Positions 1-5,757 of a stretch of 5,860 bases of DNA are shown piece by piece. Both the position numbers and the translations under genes were made by a program. How positions within the stretch are numbered: the first letter of the stretch is position 1; every line of letters begins with the position of its first letter. Under the pieces are notes generated by a model that ran no database searches, was not told where the DNA came from, and saw only the letters and a program-made list of their open reading frames with translations. The DNA comes from Chlorobiota bacterium (lineage in GTDB: Bacteria > Bacteroidota > Ignavibacteria > Ignavibacteriales > Ignavibacteriaceae), in assembly GCA_008363265.1 (NCBI GenBank), contig RHKR01000169.1, forward strand, positions 1 to 5,860, written 5' to 3'.

Positions 1-93
1 AGTGTTGATTTTAACTTGAGCATCTTTTCCTCTCGGATATTGATTGATTAAATAAGTAATTTTTTTTTGATCGACGTTAAAAATAACCACCAT
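1..93 (-). CDS. Unidentified protein, N-terminal fragment (cut by left edge)
   Basis: Reading the minus strand from the ATG at 93-91 gives 31 open codons to the window edge, beginning MVVIFNVDQKKITYLINQ. An in-frame TGA lies nine codons upstream, so the start is close to here. A purine-rich GAGGGG sits directly before the ATG, which is tight spacing; the GTG at codon 2 would be spaced better. The composition is protein-like, with hydrophobic and charged residues mixed and no low complexity apart from a run of nine A residues (nine T on the plus strand, 60-68) that encodes part of the DQKK stretch. It is divergent from the LolA-like gene, with 133 bases between the starts. I do not recognise the family, and the fragment is too short to assign one. 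Confidence 0.5.
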   Translation of the reverse strand, partial: MVVIFNVDQKKITYLINQYPRGKDAQVKINT

Positions 94-123
94 ACCCCTC
101 AAATAAAAACCAATTCACGTTAT

Positions 124-151
124 TTGACGTCTCATTGCTTTCAAAAATAAT
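124..151 (+). promoter_or_regulatory. Possible sigma-70-type promoter for the LolA-like gene
   Basis: TTGACG (124-129) is separated by 16 bases from AATAAT (146-151). Each hexamer matches five of six consensus positions. Transcription would start near 158 and leave a leader of about 70 bases before the ATG at 227. The region is A+T-rich, so a chance match is quite possible, and Bacteroidota-like bacteria often use a different promoter consensus. Confidence 0.3.
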
Positions 152-214
152 CGATTTGTGTTATTTTGCACACAATCATTTTGTTAATTGTTTTTAATGA
201 GTTATTACATCCGA

Positions 215-220
215 ACGGAG
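215..220 (+). promoter_or_regulatory. Ribosome binding site that decides the LolA-like start
   Basis: ACGGAG lies six bases before the ATG at 227. The earlier in-frame candidates (TTG at 188, ATG at 197) have no such site, and using them would place a polar extension in front of a standard signal peptide. The start at 227 is therefore preferred. Confidence 0.7.
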
Positions 221-226
221 TTACCG

Positions 227-937
227 ATGAAAAAAATCTTTATGTTCTGTCTGATAGCCGCAATTCCTTTCTCGATCTTCGCTCAATCGATCGATGAGAT
301 TCTGCAAAATCACTTCAGAGTTATCAATCAGAATAAACTGACATCCATCAACTCGATGCAGGCCAAAGGCATACTCTCCCAGTCGGGTCAGAAGATGCCC
401 TTCAAAATGACTCAGCGACGCCCGATGAACTTTAGACTTGATATCACTTTCCAGGGCCTGACCCTTATTCAGGCATTTGACGGGACCAAAGGATGGTCGG
501 TGAATCCATTCATGGGCGAAGATGAGGCCCAGGAGATACCCGCTGAGCAGTCAAAGAACCTGAAGGTTCAGGCAGACATGGATGGCGCTCTTTTTAACTG
601 GAAAGACAAAGGATATACATCTGAATTGCTGCCAAATGAAAAGGTTGAAGGAATCGATTGCTTCGTTATCTTCCTTAAGGATGCCGAAAACGACGAATAC
701 AAGATATTTATCGATTCAGAAACATTCCTTATCATCAAACAAACCTATAAGATTGAAACTCCCGAAGGTTCAATCACCATGGAAATCTATCCTTCTGATT
801 ACCAGTATGTCGAAGGCATTATCATCGCCTTCTCTATCGAGGCCAAAGCTGACGGACAAACTATCTACACGATGAATTACGACTCGGTTGAGTTCAATCC
901 AAAACTTGATGAATCTTACTTCAAGATGCCCAATTAA
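227..937 (+). CDS. Secreted LolA-like outer-membrane lipoprotein-sorting protein
   Basis: This is a predicted 236-residue periplasmic protein of the LolA/LolB-like fold, a group whose members bind lipid or lipoprotein acyl chains and ferry them between membranes. Residues 1-19 form a signal peptide (MKK, a hydrophobic core, then FA before QS), with signal peptidase I cleavage expected after Ala19. There is no lipobox Cys, so it should be soluble in the periplasm. The mature part is rich in alternating beta-strand patterns. It contains the segment 'AFDGTKGWSVNPFMG' followed by 'EIPAEQSKNLKVQADMDG', which I associate with the outer-membrane lipoprotein-sorting family of Bacteroidota- and Acidobacteria-like genomes. 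The end 'DESYFKMPN' is typical of this family. Length is normal. It appears monocistronic, between a divergent gene and a convergent one. The exact cargo is unknown; it need not be the housekeeping LolA, because such genomes carry several paralogues. Confidence 0.85.
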   Translation: MKKIFMFCLIAAIPFSIFAQSIDEILQNHFRVINQNKLTSINSMQAKGILSQSGQKMPFKMTQRRPMNFRLDITFQGLTLIQAFDGTKGWSVNPFMGEDEAQEIPAEQSKNLKVQADMDGALFNWKDKGYTSELLPNEKVEGIDCFVIFLKDAENDEYKIFIDSETFLIIKQTYKIETPEGSITMEIYPSDYQYVEGIIIAFSIEAKADGQTIYTMNYDSVEFNPKLDESYFKMPN

Positions 938-976
938 GTTTCAGCTTTTCTAAAAATAAGTCCGCACTCTGAAACT
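937..976. repeat. Inverted repeat across the convergent gene ends
   Basis: AGTTTCAG (937-944) is exactly complementary to CTGAAACT (969-976), with a 24-base loop. It spans the 12-base gap between the two convergent stop codons and the last codons of the tatD fusion. No T-run follows on either strand and the loop is large, so this is not a textbook intrinsic terminator. It may still help to end transcription between convergent genes. Confidence 0.25.
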
Positions 977-2320
977 GACGCCAACCTGGTCTTCAGCGAT
1001 GGTGCGGGCTTTTTCTATATCCACTTCAGGAATTCCCACCACCGATAGCACAACGTTCGGCACAAATTCCTTCGCTTTTCTGGTGAAATCCAGCATTTCA
1101 TCATACATCTTTTCATCAACACGCATAAGCCCGGCGTAACTTTCTGCATCTGTGCTGTTGAGGCTCACAGAGACAGTGTCGATCAGTCCTTTCATCTCGG
1201 GTGTTATATCACGGTGGTTGATCACATTACCGTGACCGTTGGTGTTAATCCGGGTTTTCCCTCCAAGTTCTTTCACCCGGGCAGCCACCTGCTTCACCAC
1301 ATCCCAGCGGATCGTTGGCTCGCCATATCCGCAGAAAACTATGTCTGAATAGCTTGTTGGATCACCTATCTTTTCCAGGTACTCTTCCGCGGTTGGTTCT
1401 TCACTCTTTTCCATACCGAGGTTATATCCTGCTATAAAAGGGAAATCCTTCCTGCCGCAAAAAACACAGTCAGCATTGCATCTGTTGGTCACATTTACAT
1501 AAAGAGCCGAACCGATCTGATAAACGTGTGATACAGCCGGTGGATCACCGATCCTGAAGAATCTCCAGGCATTAAAAGCCGTGATCCTCGCTATATCATC
1601 AGGTGTGAGGTGGTGGTGTTTGGCCAGTTCTTCCGCGATATATTGAACATTCGCCGGTTCGTTCCTTTTTCCGCGGTGTGGAACAGGCGTCATGAAAGGA
1701 GAATCGGTTTCAAGAAGAAGATGCTCCGGATGAACCCTTGCTGCTATCCTTCTGAGGTCCTCAGCTTTCTTGAAGGTAATATTTCCCGTGAAAGAGATCA
1801 TATGTCCCATCCGTACAAATTCAAGCGCGTGCTCAAGCGGCGCGTTAAAGCAGTGGAACTGGGCACGAAGCCCTTTTGGTGTGTACTCACGGATGAGTTC
1901 CATCATATCATCATCCGAATCACGGTTGTGGATCACCACTGGGAGATCGAGCTTTATCGCGAGATCAAGCTGATCGCGGAAAGCTTCCATCTGCTTGCTT
2001 TTGGGTGAGTAATCGTAATAATAGTCGAGACCGATCTCCCCGATTGCCACGATCTTTGGGTTGTTCTTTACTGTTTCTTCAAGAAGTGGTATCCAATCTT
2101 TGGTCCACTCCTTGCTGTCAAGTGGATGAACACCGACGGTTCCGTAAATAATGTCATATTTTTTAGTCAGTTCAACCACTTTTGCTGAACTGGCGAGGTC
2201 GGTCGCGGGAACAATTATCTTCTCAACCCCTGTCTCAATTGCCCGGGCGATCACTTCATCAATGTCATCAGCATAATCAGGATAAAAAAGGTGGGCGTGT
2301 GTGTCTGTAAGGTTTTTCAT
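950..2320 (-). CDS. TatD-family metal-dependent hydrolase fused to a radical SAM domain
   Basis: This is a 456-residue two-domain protein. Residues 1 to about 260 form a complete TatD-type TIM-barrel hydrolase. The visible metal ligands are H8 and H10 (DTHAH), E95 (GEIGLDY), H131 (VIHNRD), H156 (FHCF) and D206 (LLETDSPF). TatD enzymes are Mg-dependent nucleases linked to DNA repair and turnover. Residues about 268-456 form a radical SAM domain with a canonical CX3CX2C cluster (C281, C285, C288 in 'CNADCVFCGR'), a GYGEPT motif at 331-336 and 'RINTNGHG' at 357-364. It should bind a [4Fe-4S] cluster and SAM. A TatD-linked radical SAM family is known, usually as a neighbouring gene; here both are in one frame with only a short linker. 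No extra C-terminal cysteine cluster is visible. No clear Shine-Dalgarno sequence precedes the ATG. A palindrome lies 12 bases upstream. The domain assignments are firm; the substrate of the radical SAM half is unknown. Confidence 0.93.
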   Translation of the reverse strand: MKNLTDTHAHLFYPDYADDIDEVIARAIETGVEKIIVPATDLASSAKVVELTKKYDIIYGTVGVHPLDSKEWTKDWIPLLEETVKNNPKIVAIGEIGLDYYYDYSPKSKQMEAFRDQLDLAIKLDLPVVIHNRDSDDDMMELIREYTPKGLRAQFHCFNAPLEHALEFVRMGHMISFTGNITFKKAEDLRRIAARVHPEHLLLETDSPFMTPVPHRGKRNEPANVQYIAEELAKHHHLTPDDIARITAFNAWRFFRIGDPPAVSHVYQIGSALYVNVTNRCNADCVFCGRKDFPFIAGYNLGMEKSEEPTAEEYLEKIGDPTSYSDIVFCGYGEPTIRWDVVKQVAARVKELGGKTRINTNGHGNVINHRDITPEMKGLIDTVSVSLNSTDAESYAGLMRVDEKMYDEMLDFTRKAKEFVPNVVLSVVGIPEVDIEKARTIAEDQVGVSFRVRTYF

Positions 2321-2332
2321 GCTATAATTTTC

Positions 2333-2353
2333 TAATTTTGATATTCAAAATTA
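2333..2353. promoter_or_regulatory. 21-base A+T-rich palindrome upstream of the tatD fusion
   Basis: The arm TAATTTTGA (2333-2341) and its exact complement TCAAAATTA (2345-2353) flank a TAT centre. The element ends 12 bases before the tatD ATG, where a dimeric regulator could block transcription or translation. The low sequence complexity makes a chance palindrome more likely than for a mixed-base one. No bound protein can be named. Confidence 0.3.
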
Positions 2354-2553
2354 ACAAAAACCTGCTTAGAGGGAGGTGTAATATCTCTGTTCCACCCATA
2401 AACAAGCCCCGATCAGTTTCCTCGATCATCCGGATCAAAGTATGTCCTGAAAGAATTTGAATATTGCTTAAAGAATAACATTTTGTCTTGAAATTATCTT
2501 TAAGTTTCATTTGAAAATTCCTTTTTTTTGGATCTTTTTAGGAGTCTTTTCAA

Positions 2554-3366
2554 ATGCACAGACCGGTAAAAGTATTAGCTGTAGCCCTCACCCCGATCCT
2601 CGCCCTCTTTTTCTCAGCTTGCACATCGGGCAGCAATCCGGTTGCTTCGCAAAGTGATTACAAGTCCCTCATCCTCGGAAAGTGGATCAATACGCAGGTC
2701 AATGGAGGTGATTTCGAAACGGATATGGGATTCTTTATGGAATTGCGGCCCGACAGCGTTCAACTCTATTCAACGGGTATCACGATCGACAACAACAACA
2801 AAAGCTGGATCGAGAACGATAACTATAAGTTCTATCTCGATGGCGATCTGATCGTTCTTAAAGGTTGGGACACCTTCGGCAAACGATTCGACATGAAGTT
2901 CAAGATACTTCAACTCGATGCTTTCACACTTCGTTACTCGATCAGCGAATTCCTGATTGACAGCGTTTCCTATCCTGACCAGACGATCTACACCTGTCAA
3001 AGGGTTACCGCGGGCCTTTCTCCCCAATTTGTGGGTGTATGGTATGGTAAAAGCACGAATCCGGGAAATCCCGATACCGCTTTCCACTATTGGGAATATT
3101 TCCCCGACGGTAGATACAACTACTACTTTAAAAATGCCCAAGGTCATTGGATCAGAAAGTCTGATAACGAAGGAAGATACTTCCTCTACGGATCATATCT
3201 TGCCACTAACTATACCAATGATCTGATCTCCGGTGGTACCGGAAAAGCCTACGAATGCTGGAATATCTCCATCTCAGGTAACAAAATGAAATGGACCGGG
3301 CTCCGCGCCAACGGCAAGGTAACCTCCTACGAAATGACCAAGGTGGAGGCTCCTCCGATTCCCTAA
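2554..3366 (+). CDS. Lipoprotein with two tandem lipocalin-like domains
   Basis: This 270-residue predicted lipoprotein has a type II signal peptide: basic start, hydrophobic stretch, then the lipobox F20-S21-A22-C23. Cys23 would be acylated. There is no Asp at +2 and a Ser/Gly-rich linker follows, so outer-membrane anchoring is likely. The mature protein appears to be an internal duplication. Residues 38-149 start 'LILGKW', continue with 'FMELRPDSVQLY' and end 'YTCQRV'. Residues 158-263 start 'QFVGVW', continue with 'YWEYFPDGRYNYY' and end 'YEMTKV'. The G-x-W opening followed by a strand with a polar PD turn is the usual mark of lipocalin-like beta-barrels in Bacteroidota lipoproteins. AGGAG at 2540-2544, nine bases before the ATG, supports the start. 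It has no operon partner: a divergent gene lies upstream and a convergent one downstream. The ligand is unknown, and the family call rests on pattern only. Confidence 0.8.
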   Translation: MHRPVKVLAVALTPILALFFSACTSGSNPVASQSDYKSLILGKWINTQVNGGDFETDMGFFMELRPDSVQLYSTGITIDNNNKSWIENDNYKFYLDGDLIVLKGWDTFGKRFDMKFKILQLDAFTLRYSISEFLIDSVSYPDQTIYTCQRVTAGLSPQFVGVWYGKSTNPGNPDTAFHYWEYFPDGRYNYYFKNAQGHWIRKSDNEGRYFLYGSYLATNYTNDLISGGTGKAYECWNISISGNKMKWTGLRANGKVTSYEMTKVEAPPIP

Positions 3367-3403
3367 ACAACCAGAAATTCAATTATCCACTGAAGCGACT
3401 CAC

Positions 3404-3459
3404 TTAAGTTCTTAGGTTCTTAAGTTCCTAAGTTCCTAAGTTCTCTAGTTCTTAAGTTC
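3404..3459 (+). repeat. Tandem array of seven 8-base repeats (consensus TTAAGTTC)
   Basis: Seven units follow without gaps: TTAAGTTC, TTAGGTTC, TTAAGTTC, CTAAGTTC, CTAAGTTC, TCTAGTTC, TTAAGTTC. A decayed eighth unit (TTGATCTC) ends at the first base of the dnaE stop codon. All seven keep the last four bases GTTC; changes are confined to the first four. The array fills most of the 100-base gap between the convergent lipoprotein and dnaE genes. CTTAGG (3411-3416) can pair with CCTAAG (3427-3432), so weak hairpins are possible on both strands. Its role is unknown: it could be a slippage-generated microsatellite, part of a genome-wide repeat family, or a convergent transcription barrier. Confidence 0.85.
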
Positions 3460-3466
3460 TTGATCT

Positions 3467-5125
3467 CTACCCCGCGTAGGCCTGTATCAGTTTCTCCTTG
3501 TCGAGGTTGAGGGTGATCTGCGCTTCTTCCTCGAAGACCTTTTCGTTCTCGCCGTTGAAGTTGCTCTCAGGCCATGTGGCGGTGTTGCTCACTTCGCGCT
3601 CAAGTTGGCCGCTGATGATCTCGAGTTTACTGACTATCAGATTGTTGCCGTTAAGCGCGTCAACCTTTCCTTCGACCAGATAGGGACCGAATGACATCGT
3701 TTTCTCGGCATATTTAGCGTAGGTCTCCGGGAAAAGAACCGCCTCAAAAGTATCCGTCAGGTCTTCGAGTGAAAGGAATTTCATTGCCTTTCCGTCTTTT
3801 GTTCTGATCCTTTTGGCGGTCATGAACCACCCGATCATCTTCACCGTCTTCCCGTGCATTTTGGGGATATCGATCGCCTGCGTGATGGTCGGATCATTCG
3901 TCCACCCCCCGTAGAACTGCAGCGGGTGGCGCGTGACCATATAGTCAAACGCATCCATTTCCGCGAGACACTTCTCCTCGACCGAATAATCCACACCCGT
4001 GATCACCTTCCGTTCCAACTCCATTTCTTCATCGGCAAAGAGACTTTCGTGAAGTGTATCGAGGATGCGGCGGTGCTTCATGTAAACATCGAGCTGCCTG
4101 AGGAGGTCGGGCCTGCCGATGCCGAACGAGTCCATCGCGCCGCACTTGATTAGGTGGGCGGTATCCTCGAATCCGGCGCGGGTACGCACAAGGAAATCCT
4201 TGAGCGAAGTGTAATCTCCGTTCTCCTCCCTCTCCTCTATCAGCGTTTCGGCGGTGTATCTCTTCAGGTTCTTGACAGCCTGCAGACCGATCCTGAGCTC
4301 AGCGCCACTTCCCGTGTACTCATAAGAGCTTTTGTTAACGCACGGAAGAAGTATCTTAAGCCCCAGCCGCCTTGCCTCCTGGATGTAAACCGCCGCCGAG
4401 TAGTAGCCGCCTCCGTTGCTGAGGACGCTCGACATAAACTCGGCCGGGTGGTGCACCTTAAGGTACGCCACCTGAAATGAAAGGAGCGCGAAAGAGGCAC
4501 TGTGCGCCTTGCAGAATGAGTAGCCCGCGAACGATTTTATCTGCCGCCACAACTCACGCGCGACATGGGGCTTCAGTCCCTTCATCTCGCACGACTCAAA
4601 GAACCGCCCCTCGATCTTCTCCATGGCGGTCTTGCTTCTCAGTTTTCCGCTCATGGCGCGACGGAGGAGATCGGCCTCCTCAAGTGAAAGACCCGCGATG
4701 TGGTGCGCCACCTTGATCACATCCTCCTGATAGATCATCACGCCGTAGGTTTCGCCAAGTATCCTCTCCATTTCGGGGATCAGGTACTTCCGCCGTTTGG
4801 GGTCTCTGTGCCGGGCGATGAACTCCTGCATCATGCCGCTCTCGGCAACGCCGGGTCTGATCACCGAACTGGCCGCCGTGAGCATCTCGAAGGTGTCAAC
4901 ATCCAGACGGGTCAGCAGCGACCTCATCCCGGGTGACTCGATATAAAAGCATCCGATCGTTCTTCCCCGCTTTATTATGTCGAGGGTCTCCGGATCTTTG
5001 AAGAGGAAGTCATAGTCGAATATGTCAAAGTCTATCCCTGCCGCTTTCCGTGGTATCGGGCGGTGGAGGGAGAGTATCTTTGTCCCCGGTTGCGCCGGCA
5101 ACCGGTAATTTGTCATGTCAAACAT
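3467..5125 (-). CDS. dnaE: DNA polymerase III alpha subunit, C-terminal half only (N-terminally truncated DnaE)
   Basis: This intact 552-residue ORF matches only the second half of a DnaE replicative or translesion polymerase, normally about 1000-1200 residues. Residues about 32-240 carry the fingers region: 'GCFYIESPGMRSLL' (59-72), 'SVIRPGVAESGMM' (87-99), 'ETYGVMIYQEDV' (125-136), 'ADLLRRAMSGK' (151-161) and 'FAGYSFCKAHSASFALLSFQ' (199-218). An HhH-like part follows (about 255-335). Then comes 'ESLF' (360-363), a candidate beta-clamp motif at the expected place, and an OB fold (about 425-505). The PHP domain and the palm with its catalytic aspartates are missing, so it should not polymerise alone. 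The wording resembles the short DnaE of Bacteroidota-like genomes, not ImuC. Residues 1-31 match nothing I recognise. An in-frame TAA lies four codons before the ATG, and the 166 bases up to the next gene hold no palm sequence. It sits behind its own promoter and operator. It could be a deletion remnant, one half of a split polymerase, or an assembly join. Confidence 0.88.
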   Translation of the reverse strand: MFDMTNYRLPAQPGTKILSLHRPIPRKAAGIDFDIFDYDFLFKDPETLDIIKRGRTIGCFYIESPGMRSLLTRLDVDTFEMLTAASSVIRPGVAESGMMQEFIARHRDPKRRKYLIPEMERILGETYGVMIYQEDVIKVAHHIAGLSLEEADLLRRAMSGKLRSKTAMEKIEGRFFESCEMKGLKPHVARELWRQIKSFAGYSFCKAHSASFALLSFQVAYLKVHHPAEFMSSVLSNGGGYYSAAVYIQEARRLGLKILLPCVNKSSYEYTGSGAELRIGLQAVKNLKRYTAETLIEEREENGDYTSLKDFLVRTRAGFEDTAHLIKCGAMDSFGIGRPDLLRQLDVYMKHRRILDTLHESLFADEEMELERKVITGVDYSVEEKCLAEMDAFDYMVTRHPLQFYGGWTNDPTITQAIDIPKMHGKTVKMIGWFMTAKRIRTKDGKAMKFLSLEDLTDTFEAVLFPETYAKYAEKTMSFGPYLVEGKVDALNGNNLIVSKLEIISGQLEREVSNTATWPESNFNGENEKVFEEEAQITLNLDKEKLIQAYAG

Positions 5126-5137
5126 GCTTCGTCGTTC

Positions 5138-5151
5138 TTACATTCTTCCTT
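5138..5151 (-). promoter_or_regulatory. Shine-Dalgarno sequence with a start-stop pair (ATG TAA) ahead of truncated dnaE
   Basis: On the minus strand AAGGA (5151-5147) is followed after three bases by ATG (5143-5141) and immediately by TAA (5140-5138), in the same frame as dnaE. The first usable dnaE ATG (5125-5123) comes 12 bases later and has only a weak site of its own. Ribosomes may therefore load at the start-stop and have to reinitiate. It may equally be debris from the deletion that removed the front of dnaE. Confidence 0.35.
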
Positions 5152-5158
5152 AAAAAAA

Positions 5159-5178
5159 TACCATACATTTGTATGGTA
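5159..5178. promoter_or_regulatory. 20-base palindromic operator overlapping the dnaE promoter
   Basis: TACCATACA (5159-5167) and TGTATGGTA (5170-5178) are perfect 9-base inverted arms around a TT centre. The palindrome touches the -10 hexamer of the minus-strand promoter and covers the predicted transcription start, ending 33 bases before the dnaE ATG. A repressor dimer here would block initiation. Extra dnaE genes are often under LexA or LexA-like (S24) repressors, so an SOS-type operator is a reasonable inference. The sequence does not match the E. coli or Bacillus LexA box, and no repressor gene is in the window. Confidence 0.65.
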
Positions 5179-5206
5179 AAATAGTAAATTATCCACGGAA
5201 TGTCAA
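5178..5206 (-). promoter_or_regulatory. Sigma-70-type promoter reading into truncated dnaE
   Basis: On the minus strand a perfect -35 TTGACA (5206-5201) is followed by a 17-base spacer and TATTTT (5183-5178), which matches four of six -10 positions. Transcription would start near 5171, inside the palindrome, giving a leader of about 45 bases. Spacing, the perfect -35 and the abutting operator support one another. Confidence 0.6.
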
Positions 5207-5291
5207 GAGATAAAGGGATTATTTTGGCATGAAGTGGATTTAGCAAAAACGGGATAAAATGCTTATATTTTAAAGAAAAAACGAGTGTTTT

Positions 5292-5756
5292 ATGAAACCA
5301 CGTGTGAAGCATGTATATGTGGACACATCTGTGATTGGTGGATGCTACGATCCCGAGTTTTCAAAATGGTCTAATAAGCTGTTTGACACATTTAGGACGG
5401 GTGAAAACCAAATTGTGCTCTCCGATGTGGTGTTAGAGGAAATGGAATATGCACCTCCATTTGTCAGAGAAGTACTTGATACCATACCTGAAGAACACAG
5501 GATACTTATCTCTTTAAGTGAAGAAGCCGAAAACCTGGCCAAAGATTATTTGAAGGCTAAGGCTGTATCGCCCAAATACTTCAACGATGCTTTGCATATT
5601 GCGATCGCTTCATTAAACAATATTGATGTTTTGGTAAGTTGGAATTTCAAACACATTGTTAATTTGGCAAGGATCACTATATTCAATTCAGTGAATTTAC
5701 TCAATGGTTTGAAAACGATTGAGATACGAACACCAAGAGAGATAATCGGAGAATAA
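5292..5756 (+). CDS. PIN-domain protein, VapC-type putative ribonuclease toxin
   Basis: This 154-residue PIN-fold protein starts its first strand at 'VYVDTSVIGG' (8-17), with acidic D11. Further acidic positions are D45 in 'LSDVVLEE' with E49/E50, and D99 in 'FNDALHIAIA'. The fourth PIN position reads 'VLVSWNFKHIVN', with N118 where many VapC proteins have Asp. That is typical of this particular subfamily as I recall it. PIN toxins of type II systems are Mg-dependent RNases that cut tRNA or rRNA. The protein is full length, ending 'TIEIRTPREIIGE'. The ATG at 5292 has only a weak ACGAG site; TATATT at 5264-5269 could act as a -10, but no convincing -35 goes with it. A small gene starts one base after the stop codon, suggesting a coupled toxin-antitoxin-like pair. 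Base composition is A+T-richer than in the neighbouring dnaE fragment. The PIN fold is near certain; toxin activity is inferred. Confidence 0.88.
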   Translation: MKPRVKHVYVDTSVIGGCYDPEFSKWSNKLFDTFRTGENQIVLSDVVLEEMEYAPPFVREVLDTIPEEHRILISLSEEAENLAKDYLKAKAVSPKYFNDALHIAIASLNNIDVLVSWNFKHIVNLARITIFNSVNLLNGLKTIEIRTPREIIGE

Positions 5757-5757
5757 T

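Noticed and set aside
157..172. TGTG-N8-CACA, resembling a CRP/FNR-type site before the LolA-like gene
   Set aside because: It has four-base half sites only, in A+T-rich DNA, and lacks the flanking TGTGA/TCACA bases.
188..226. Earlier TTG/ATG starts for the LolA-like gene
   Set aside because: They have no ribosome site and would bury the signal peptide behind a 10-13 residue polar extension.
1610..2008. 132-codon plus-strand ORF opposite the TatD domain
   Set aside because: The minus strand encodes a complete set of TatD motifs across the same bases; the plus-strand product looks like a shadow.
2323..2328. Perfect TATAAT on the plus strand, as a promoter for the lipoprotein gene
   Set aside because: No -35-like hexamer lies at 16-18 bases upstream, and the leader would exceed 200 bases.
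2322..2510. 62-codon minus-strand ORF ending one base before the tatD ATG, with AAGGAA upstream of its start
   Set aside because: The spacing would allow translational coupling, but the protein has no recognisable motif, its end runs through the A+T-rich palindrome, and the spacer is expected to hold control regions. Left unresolved and not called.
3404..3459. CRISPR array
   Set aside because: The units are 8 bases long and contiguous, without spacers.
3854..4480. Plus-strand ORFs of about 100 codons opposite dnaE
   Set aside because: They are antisense shadows of a clearly conserved, G+C-rich coding sequence and have no recognisable protein features.
5118..5312. 64-codon minus-strand ORF overlapping the dnaE leader and the PIN start
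   Set aside because: It runs through the operator and promoter, overlaps the divergent PIN gene and has no protein-like motif. It is not a piece of the missing palm domain.
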